Under the pieces are notes generated by a model. That model ran no database searches, was not told the origin of the DNA, and saw only the letters and a program-made list of their open reading frames with translations. Below, piece by piece: positions 51,900-61,613 of a stretch of DNA of 64,000 bases. The position numbers and the translations under genes were made by a program. Source of the stretch: Gorsachius magnificus. Lineage: Eukaryota > Chordata > Aves > Pelecaniformes > Ardeidae. Numbering within the stretch: position 1 is the first letter of the stretch; every line of letters starts with the position of its first letter. The stretch is from NCBI GenBank assembly GCA_034008185.1, contig CM067086.1, forward strand, positions 15,785,507-15,849,506. Direction: 5' to 3'.

Positions 51900-53413
51900 C
51901 ACCCTCAAGAAAAAGAAAGAGTTTAAGTAAAATTAAGCCCTCATTGGTCTAAAATCGTCTAAAATAAATATAACTTTGTGTTTATGTTAAATGAGAGTGC
52001 TATGCTTCAAAAAAGTTTTTTTCCCTGCTTTTTAATTTTATCAGCAAATATAAAAAAACATTCTGGAGTACATTGAATTCCTTTTTAGCATCCCAGTTTG
52101 GCCAACTGACTACAGCAATAATTATTCATATATCCCTAGTCAAAAACCTTGCTTTGACTGCAAGCATAAAAGATCCCTCTAGGTTTTTGTAAGCAGAGGT
52201 AAGCCTATAGGACAGGTGGCAGCAGTCGTCTTATGAACACAAACTAGAGCTTTGTCCTCCAATATCTGAAACTCCAGAGTGCATTGCAGTTGTCTTCTGC
52301 TACTATGAACCATTAGGCTAATAGAGCTGGTCATTGTCATTATGGGATCATTAGCGGTTAATTTTGCCCCTGACATTTTCAGTAGCCTCATGCATAAGAA
52401 TTGTTTGAGCGTACCCTTCCTTCATCTCAGTTATAATTACTTATTCCTTATTTTAGATCAGATCCATGTTAAACAATGAACACTAGGGCTGGATGCTTGG
52501 GTCAGAAATTGGCAATTTTCTCCAGATGAAGAGCTGGACGAGTATTTTTTATTTGGATTATTTGGCTTATTCATAACTCCTATGTATGTACCTGGCTTAA
52601 TACTGAAATATCAGTTTGATTTCCTTTTCCTTAGAGAATTGCATCTTACATGTGATGCAGTACAGTCATTTACTGGCCCCAAATACTTGGAAGTGAATGT
52701 ACAGAAGCTATCTCTTCTGCCTAATTATTCTTCTTAGCTGTTATTAACTGGATTCCTTACTGAGCTTTACATTGAGATGTTCAACACCATATGGTATTTA
52801 CTTTAGTAAATGAAGGATCAATATGTGTAATGGACTAATGAATGTGATGGACGAATGTGTAAGTAACTCTTCCGTCGTCTTTCTTTGATCATCTGTAGAG
52901 ACCATAATGTTTTTCTTACAGTTCAAGTAGCTAAAGTTTGATGATATACATTCTGTTAGTTTACACAAATTAAATGATTGAGCCATATTCTTCGTTAATT
53001 CCCAGAAAAAGGCACAAAATTCTGCTTCCCTTGACAGACTGGAAGCAAACAAGTTGACAATTCCCTTGCTGTGCATATCAGTCCAACGAGCTCTGTGCTC
53101 AAGAAGTCTGTCTTTGCTTGCTCACTGGGTCCCATTTACAACTTTTTTTCCTGAATATCTGCCTTTGCTGGGAAGCACAGTCCAGGCATCCTGTGATGAG
53201 TACATCACTCTGGGCTTCTGATCAGATCTCAGGCTGTGCAAATTATTCTGCAGTATTCTGCCTGCTGCTTCTAGAAGCACAGCTGCTGTTACAGGGCTGG
53301 TATTAGTGGAAGGAAGTTGGCCTTTTGAAAGGTTTGGTTGGCCCTATTGCCTGTCCTTGAAAATAATCAAATGATACATATATAATGCACATATGTAGCT
53401 GGTTTTGTTGTTG

Positions 53414-53431
53414 TTTTTTTTTTTTTTTTTT
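53414..53431. repeat. Homopolymer T18
   Basis: A TTGTTGTTG stretch runs into 18 consecutive T. It is simple sequence with no associated element recognised. Confidence 0.85.
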
Positions 53432-54861
53432 GTCTGGTGGTCCTTGGGTTTGAGCTAGTGATTATTCTAATTAAAAGCAGAAGAAAAGGAGATAATGACA
53501 TTCTATTCTGAGTTGGTAGATGGCACTTAGCAGTGAGGGGCCCCAGTTCAAACTATGCTTTTTAATTTGACAGGCAGTTTTCATGGAAAGCATACATCTA
53601 CAAATTTGATAAATGCCTTGGGCATTCCAGGTAAACACAGATAGCTGGAGAAAGAGATTCCACACTTGTCAAAACAGGCTAGAAGCTTCCTTTAACTAAT
53701 AAAATTATTCCTTTAGCTGTGCCAGTAGGGATTTTTGACTTTAGTGAGGTGCTCAAACCTCAATAACCAATGAGCCTTTTTAGTGCAGGTTCTGCTAATT
53801 GTAGTTCTGAGGAGTAGTTTGTGTGGGCTCCTAAAAGGCAGAGTTAATTTCTTATTAATTTTCATATGAGTTGGAAAAGTGTTGCCTCCAAGTTTTTTGC
53901 TCACAGAAGAATTATTAGTTTTGCTTTTCAGAGGTGATTGTTTTTATACTACCATACTTTATTATGAAAATCATAATGTCACATACAGACTTTTTTTGGA
54001 AATTGTTTCCCTTAAAAACTTTCCTTCATTCTGAACTATTATTGCATAGTTTTGAGGCAGGCGAAATGTTTTTAAGTAGTTGGTCCTTATGTAAGAATTT
54101 TCTCTAAATTATCTTAGAATAGATATGAGGTCTCCTTTGGGGAAATAAGATGGAAGTATCATGGAATTAGCTGATAAGAGGGAATGCTTTAAGTATGTGT
54201 TATATTGTGCCAAGTTGGAAATGTTTTAAGAACTGTGGAACTGAGTAAGTACTATAGACTGGAAGTAGGGTTTGCAGAAACCCATTCCCAGTCCATGTTT
54301 TTGAAAGTAACATCTTAATATAAATGTGAAATTGGAAACTTAAAACTGAAGAATGCAACTATATGGAACCAGGTAACTTTTGTTTTTCTTTCAGGTAGGA
54401 CTTCATATTTATTCATTACTGTTGAAATTGTATCATTTGGTGTGCTTCTCCACCATAAAGACTTAATAAGTTCGCCTGTTTTTTGCAAACTGTTTTGCAA
54501 GTGTTTTTAAGAGGTGCAGTAGTTCTTTTGCAGCATCTGGGAGGACTGTCAGTTGAACAGATTATACTTGTTAATTAAGCCCCTTAGAAAAGATACAGGA
54601 GATAAATTTGCTGAGAGATACAATAGTATATTTGTAAAATATTACTGGCTTCTCTTACAATCTAAGTATAATCCCATGCAAGATTTAATAGTACATAAAT
54701 GGTTATTATTCATGGTAATGGCCTATACTTATCCTCTCACAGTAATAGTAATGTAATACAAATGAAGACTATTAGAACATTAACCATAAGTGACCACAAA
54801 AATATAAATTGAATATTGTGTTCTGTAGCCTTAAATAGCAATGTCCACGAGAGATATTAAG

Positions 54862-54894
54862 GCAGCTTTCATTTAATTAAATGAAATAGGCTGC
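54862..54894. repeat. TAATTA-centred palindrome with outer arms
   Basis: Positions 54867-54886 are an exact 20-bp palindrome with AATT at the centre and CATTTAATTAAATG as its core. It is flanked by GCAGC (54862-54866) on the left and its complement-paired GCTGC (54890-54894) on the right, with three unpaired bases TAG. The core includes overlapping TAATTA/TTAATTAA-type sites of the sort bound by homeodomain proteins. The symmetry is visible directly. A regulatory role is only inferred. Confidence 0.8.
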
Positions 54895-55066
54895 ATAATT
54901 TAGGAAACTGTGCACATTTCTTTGGGAAGCGATGATAATAATATAATTGCAGAATTATAACAATACTGGAAAAATTAATACTGTTAAAATTTATAATGGC
55001 ACAATATCTGTGCAGCAGATGCTCATAGGCGCTAAGGATGGCAACAGCCTACCTTACCTTTTGCTC

Positions 55067-55089
55067 AAAAAAAAAAAAAAAAAAAAAAA
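55067..55089. repeat. Homopolymer A23
   Basis: Twenty-three consecutive A, flanked by TTTTGCTC on the left and TTGCTTCTTC on the right. No retrocopy or transposon body was recognised upstream. The near-match of the two flanks (TTGCTC and TTGCTT) is too short to count as a target-site duplication. Confidence 0.9.
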
Positions 55090-55844
55090 TTGCTTCTTCT
55101 CTAACAGAAACAAGCAACACCACATATGCTTAGACTCCCCCTTTTTCTTCCCACTCTCTTTATCCAGGTTGTATATGTGATAGTGTTCCTGAAGAGGAAT
55201 AGAGAAAAGAGAAACCAAATATGGTTATTCATGTCTTTTAATGGAGATTTGAGATACTTAAGTGAAAGATGCCATGTAAGAAGCTGTATAGAAATAAATT
55301 AAATAATGAATAATGAAAGCTGTGCTAAGGACTTTTTACAAACCCCAAATCTACTTAAGCAATCATTTTAAAACTACTGTAGCATTTTGAGTACAAACAT
55401 ACTTCACCTAAAGACATTCTTAATTAGCTAGAATGTTTCTCTTGAGAGCTACTATGGATCAGTTTTAGTATTTTATATTACATTTGTTACACTTAAATGT
55501 GTTTGGATTTCCAACATGAAATATAAGATGCATCCACCAGTGCTGGATAACAGGTGTCAAAGCTCACCAGTGTGTAGCTTGAACTATGTCACAAGGAGAT
55601 TGAGTTAGCTGTTAAAAACAAAATGTAAATAGCTTCTGAGGTGTGGAAATGCAAAATATTTTTTCTTGGCCTTTGAGCAGAAATAATTTTTTCCTCTTAC
55701 ACTGACTCAGGGCTAACACATACTAATGCCACTCATGAATCTTTCCTTATGATAATTGGCAAAGTATCGATTAATATTCATTCATAGAGGCATCACATTT
55801 TCCTTCATCCATTTTTTCCCTTCCTACAGTATTCAAAACCTTAC

Positions 55845-55861
55845 TTTTTTTTTTTTTTTTT
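55845..55861. repeat. Homopolymer T17
   Basis: Seventeen consecutive T following CAAAACCTTAC. It lies about 200 bp upstream of the CR1 tail at 56069 but is not part of it. Confidence 0.85.
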
Positions 55862-56068
55862 CTCTTGAAGATATATTATGGGAGCAGAAAGCATTATGAA
55901 TACATTTATGAAAGCACATTTTGCTATGTGTGTGCACGTAGGTGCTTATATATATTCCCACTGGAGATGTTTAAATTTTTCTCTGTCGACTTAGGAGTCA
56001 AGCAGTCAGGAAAGAAAATACCATGTAATGCATGTAATTAGCCATATTCTTCTAGGCTTTGCAGTCTC

Positions 56069-56197
56069 TGTCCTTGGAGGCTTTCAAGACCTGAGTGGAT
56101 CAAGCCCTGGCCTGATCTCATAGCTTACCCTGCTGTCAGCAGGAGGTTGGGCTCTTGAGGTCCCCTCCAACTTGAATTGTTCTGTGATTCTATGATT
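56069..56197 (+). mobile_element. CR1 LINE 3'-end fragment
   Basis: This is a plus-strand CR1 tail of about 130 bp. It begins near TCCTTGGAGGCTTTCAAGAC, passes through GATCTCATAGCTTACCCTGC and GCAGGAGGTTGGGCT, then GAGGTCCCCTCCAACTTGAA, and ends TTCTGTGATTCTATGATT. The wording differs from the copy at 38545-38686 (GAGTGGATCAAGCCCTGGCC instead of the GGTTTAGTGG block), so the two belong to different CR1 subfamilies. It is 5'-truncated and carries no coding region. Confidence 0.94.
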
Positions 56198-57382
56198 ATG
56201 TCAACAATAAACTGTGCAGAGAGAGACTCGTATCTGTTTCACTCACCACTAGTTGAAATGGTCTGTGAATATATATGAACTAACTGGGCATTTAATAAGC
56301 AAAAATGTACTCATGAGCTACAGAATGTATAAAATAGATGCAGAGAATCTCACTTAGTTGTGGTAAGAATTCACGCATTCTGTTTCTTATTTTTAGCCTA
56401 AACAATGAAGCCTGTATATGCTACTTTCCACATATTTTTCTACCATTGCGAATGTGCTCAGCTCCATTTTAGCCTAATCCACTGCTTGAAAGCTGCAGAG
56501 GGTAATTTGGGAACTGAAAAAACAGAGTTCAGATCATACAGTTTTGGTGCCAGGAATCTGCCTTCCATTAGCTATAGTGAGGGGGGAAAAAAACCCCAGC
56601 ATTCTGTAGGGAGATAATAAGAAAAAAACCCCTTAGTTCCACTGAGCTTTTGACTGTTTAAAATATTCAGTGACTGAGGATATAGCTTTTGTGTTCTTAG
56701 GTATTCAGTAAAGCCTTATTAGTAAAAAGGGTGCTAATGGGGGACATTTTAGGAATAGAAAATGTGACCAGAAATTATTAGGTTGGGCTGTAAATAATGA
56801 AATAAGGCTAGCATTTTCTCTTGATAAACACAAGATGACAGAGTTAGAATATTTTATCATAACTTATATATTCTTGTTTTCCTTATGGTGATTCTTCAAG
56901 TAGTTGTATACTCTGATTCTTCTGAATTGGTAGATTATATGATGTTTTAAGCACTTAATATGCAGACTGTATAAACTATATTGACCTTCTTGCCTTGAAT
57001 TTCTCAGGCTAAAAAGTACAGTCTTTATAAATTATGTCTCCTTCTCTTTCCACCCCCATGATAATGTTCAGAGTTTCAATTTACTCCAACCCACTGCTTG
57101 AGACACAGAACACTTGCTATTATATAAGACACTTCAATTTGATGTGATTTTTTTCTGTTACATTTTATCATGTTAACTTTCACTGCTTTTAGATGATCTT
57201 TTGTTGAAAGTAAAGGAAGAAAAAGATAGTGAAGGGACGGGGTCACTATGTGCTCTTACAGTAGTATTTGCAACAGATGTTACAGATCTTTGTGACATAA
57301 CATTTCCCAGAAGAATTTGGTGTAGCACTCAATTCACCTAAAATTATCTACGTGTGTTTAAGTGGTTACATTATGTTAACTT

Positions 57383-57411
57383 GGGGCGGGGTGGGGGGGG
57401 GGGGGTGGGGG
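57383..57411 (+). repeat. G-rich tract, G-quadruplex candidate
   Basis: The plus strand carries GGGGCGGGGT followed by a run of 13 G, then TGGGGG. Four or more G-runs of at least four with one-base loops are available, which satisfies the usual G-quadruplex pattern. Long mononucleotide G runs are also prone to length errors in sequencing. No gene lies nearby in the window. Confidence 0.8.
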
Positions 57412-60400
57412 AGCTGTGAAAAATAAACATGAAGGTTATATTAAGAATTATAGAAATTTTTATTTTAAGGGCTTTGAGAAGCAAGTGAATAATGGCTGTT
57501 GATGTAAATGTAGCTAAATGTGATTTATGGATATGTGTCCTTTAAGTCTCAAAAGACTGGTTTTTGTAACAAAGCAAGGATTCAAGAACCAGCTAAACTG
57601 TAAGATGGTGAGCACAGACTTTCCATTAGAACCATAAATTTTAATTTAATAGATGTAGAGGGCATTTTTTATTTCTGAAGCTAATACACACTAAAATGCT
57701 GTGTTAAAATGCTATTTTTATGCCCTGTTGGATTGATGTCCAAATCTTTTGTTCATGCAACCACAGATGCGCATGCTACTGATGGTGATCCTGGAAATGA
57801 CCCTTTTGCAGGTGCCAGCACAGAAGTATATAGTAGAATGAATGAACTCCATGTCTTGGAGATCCTCGTTCTCCAGGCTGTGCATGATATATAAAATAGA
57901 ACATAAAAATGAAGCAGAATCCTGAGGTTTGCCACAGGGGGGCCCTAAAACTAGTGGCTTTTAGCCATCCTTGAAAAGGACCTCTTCAGCTCTCCCCTGT
58001 GGCTCTCCCACCAGTCATAACAGCACAGCTGAGGCAGCAGCTACGCTATAATTAGCTGCATAGTCTATAGTTGTGCTTTCTGTCCCTACTGAGGAAAAGA
58101 AAAACCACAGAGCATGCAAGCAGAGTTAATGATGCTTCACATAAGATTAACCTTACTTGTTTTAAAAATGTAAAGATCTTTGAATGATGTTAATTAAAAA
58201 AAAGAGAAAATGGCAGTCTAGGAAAACAGTATTTTCTCCCCTTTTTTCTTGAGATGGGATATGCTCATCTCTTTTATTAGAATTCTCTTAGAGATGAGAT
58301 TGCTTGGAGAATGTGAATTAATTATGGCAGCAGTGCTTTTATTACGCCTTTCCTTTTCTTATTCATCTACCTGTCTACATCTTTCTTGTTTTTCATTTCA
58401 GTGGTGAGCAAGTAGGCTTAAAAAGAGATTGTCTGAAGCTCTTCAGGCAGCTATGGCTTCTGTGACATCTCAGGATTTGTGATGTCAGCAGGTCTGTTGG
58501 ATAAGCTGAAAGCACCATTGTGTGAGGAAAAGGGGAAGAAAAAGCTGCAGTGGTAGACCTTGTTAGATTGATCAGGAGGCTTCTGCATGCCTATTTGCAC
58601 CTGATCCCAAAATTCAAGTATGGCCCCCTGTAGAAGAAATTTTCATGCCCAGAATCTCTGGATAGATAACACAAGCATCCAAGAGAGACTTAAATTTTGT
58701 TATAAGCATTATAAAATAAAATCTGAATATGTTCCAACAAATGACAGAAAAGCTTGAGGTTTGTTAACAGCCAAAAAAGGTGATGAACTTTCCCTAAACA
58801 CAGATTAGAATAACCCATTTATTTAATAAACGAAGAATCCCTGTTATAATGCTTTAGCTTTCCTGGGTGAAGTAGTTCAGCCCAGGCTTATATGGATTCG
58901 TAGCTGTCACGTCTTGTATGTTTGCAATATTTCTTGCACACAATCATATTTTCTGGAATGAATGTTTTCTTGTTTTTATAGTACTTGGTAGATACAGGAT
59001 TTGTTCTAAAGTGGGAAAGCCAGATGTTGGTAGAGTGCTTAAGAAATGCACTTGAAATCATTGGAGGCTTTCATAGTGAAGGCCATTATTGACTCAGATG
59101 TATGACCATCTCTGGCTAATACTGAATATTTACAAGAGAGCATAAAAACTCGAACTAAGTAGATGTGTGTTAATTAGCATAGCTGAAAAAAACAGAAAGC
59201 ACTTGCATACACCGTCTTAGACATCAAGGAAGGGGGAAGGTGAATGGCTAGATTTTGCTCATGTCAAAATCATTCAGATGTCATGAAAATAAGTATTTTG
59301 ATAAATGTTTAAGTTAGATATAGGGAAATTATTGCCTTGCTTTCTTTTCCTTGGCATAACTATTTTTAGGACTGGTTTCACTGTGAGGTAAAAAACTGCT
59401 GCCATGTCATGAAAATGTCAGGGTATGATCTGAGGCATGTGGAAAGCTGTTCTGCAGCTTGTGTTTTTCATGCTATTTCTGCACTTAGATATCCCATTGA
59501 TATTGTGTGACCACATGAAAAAAACCTTGTTTCTGTCTTATAAATGATTCTCGACATTTGTTTCTAGGTTTTGAATATTTCTCTACAGTGTGATAGGCTG
59601 ACAGATGGAAGAAAAAACAGATAAGCCCAGAAGTTTCAGTCTTTATCAGATGAGCTTTGACATAGTTGGCTGTGTCAGCCTGAGAACATGTAAACGTGTT
59701 CTCCATGTGTTGCTCCTCACACAACCTCTCCTGACCTCCCCTTTTTGCATGGCTCTTTCTACAGTTCTTGAATTCAAACAGCAATTTTCTTGCTGTAGCA
59801 GAGTAGGCAATTCTATCTTCTCTTTCCCAGCTGTGTGCTTTTCCTTTCCTAACCTCCATTGCCTTGACTTTCTTATGCAATACTGAGACACTGGCCACCT
59901 ATCCCACAATATAAATAATTTTCTACATTTTCAGATGGCTTTTGGGGAGGAGAATGCCATCCGCTATGAGTAATTTGGTTAAAAACTCTACCTCTCTGGG
60001 ATACACTGAATAACTCGTAATCATCTGCCACACAGATCCAGGACCAGACATGAAGAAGGAAGCAAAGTAGGTTTTTTTACAGCAGTTGAAGACCAAACCT
60101 TAGAACTCTTATGATTCTCTCTTGGAGAGCTCTATCAGGCATATCTGCATAGCATTTGATGTTCACCTATCCTAATACTCCACTGTATATTCGAGCATTA
60201 TATTTACAATGTATGTGGATCATACATATATGCAAGATTTGTGTATGTTTGGTAACTAAATGCAATAAGTACATTAAGTACAGTAAAATAACCATGTCTT
60301 TTTATCAGTATCTGTCAACAGTGTTAAAAGTATTTATTTTCCAGCCTTACCACTTTTTTGGCTTTGCTAGCAAGCAAGAGTATAATTACATCTTGGACAT

Positions 60401-61519
60401 TGCTACTGATACTTTAAATCTGGAAATTTAACTACGGTTTCTCGATTTGTTTTGTTCTTCGTTTAGAAGTCTACAGTGACAAAAGGTGCCATTTCCTTTC
60501 TAGATACTTTTCTCAATAATTTAAACATACAATGAAGCAAAGAACATTGGTTAAAGAACACAAATGCCATGTTTTTCAATCTATATCATAAGACTGTCAA
60601 CATGTCTCTTTGTCTTTATGGACCTACAACTGCTGACTAACTAACATTCATTTAACTTCTCATATTGCTTCATTTAACCTCTGTTTCTGTTCCAAGTTCT
60701 TGGCTGCATTCTGCCTTTTGTCTGCTAACTTTTCCTCCTATCCTTGAACACTGGTGTTACACCTCTGGCTTTTTTTTCCCAGTTTATTGCATATCAGATT
60801 CAAATTTGTTTTTTTCTGTCAAGTATCAGCTCATCACACAATGTGTAACTTTCTTTTAAGCAATTCCTATGAACTTTTTACTGAGTAAGTCTTGATTTGG
60901 TATCTTCAAGTACTGCTATTTTCTTGGGTGTGAATGGCAAGTTTAGCTTCTTCAAGCTTCTCCTATCACCTTTATCCCCTGACATATTTCTTTCCTGAGC
61001 AATAGTTTATTTCTAACTGGATTTCTTCTTAGAATTCTAACTCTTGCAGGCAGCTGCCAAATAAACTGATTCACTGTGGAATACTCAGTACTAGCACAAA
61101 CTCTTCTGGTCCCACAGTTTTAGACAAAATTGTTTCAAGGACCTTAAAATCACAAATCCTGTAAAATAGGGGGTTTCATGGCTACTTCAATTTCTCCTTC
61201 ACAGAGCTGACGTGGTTTTGTTTTGTTTTTTAATCTTGTCAGAAAGCATAGTTCATATCTAAAACTCGTGTAGATCAAATCAAGAATGAGAGCCACCGAG
61301 GTGACTACTTGAATATAGTAGTTCACTTGCTTTGCATGATCAAGGGCTTCTGAAAACACTAGTGACTTTGGTATTTATTAATGGGTGCTCTCTGTTGTGT
61401 TAGTAACACAAGGAAGCCTTAGTCAAGCCAAGGGGAATGTGTGCTTAACAAACATACAGCACTGTCTTGTATCACAGATAGTGTAGATTAACAAGTACAT
61501 AAATGCAACATGAAAGATG

Positions 61520-61613
61520 TAGAAACACTTGTTCAAGATTGCATATCAATAGCAGAGTTGGGAATGGAATCTCCTGATTTCAAGTCCTAGCCTCCTGTGA
61601 CTCTGTTGTGCCA
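61520..61613 (-). mobile_element. MIR/CORE-SINE-like relic
   Basis: The plus strand reads GTTCAAGATTGCATATCAAT, AGCAGAGTTGGGAATGGAAT, CTCCTGATTTCAAGTCCTAG. This parallels the CCCAAGGTCACACAGC, GGCAGAGCTGGGAATAGAAC, CTCCTGACTCCCAGTCC series seen in the reverse complement of MIR-type SINEs. It is the closest of the MIR-like fragments to that series in this window. Only the tRNA-related half and adjoining core appear to be present. Confidence 0.6.

Larger units (their letters stand above)
46536..56068. other. Non-coding DNA downstream of the CpG island
   Basis: No exon was found that would join the splice donors of the island in an obvious way. Frames reach at most about 115 codons (50108-50455 plus) with no recognised product. 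The simple A and T tracts and the palindrome at 54862-54894 are annotated separately. If the island starts a plus-strand transcript, its second exon is either a small non-coding exon that I cannot pick out or lies beyond the window. Confidence 0.6.

Noticed and set aside
59485..59898. 137-codon minus-strand frame
   Set aside because: The listed start is a GTG, which is not a normal eukaryotic initiator. It overlaps a second minus-strand frame and a plus-strand frame, and no domain is recognisable.
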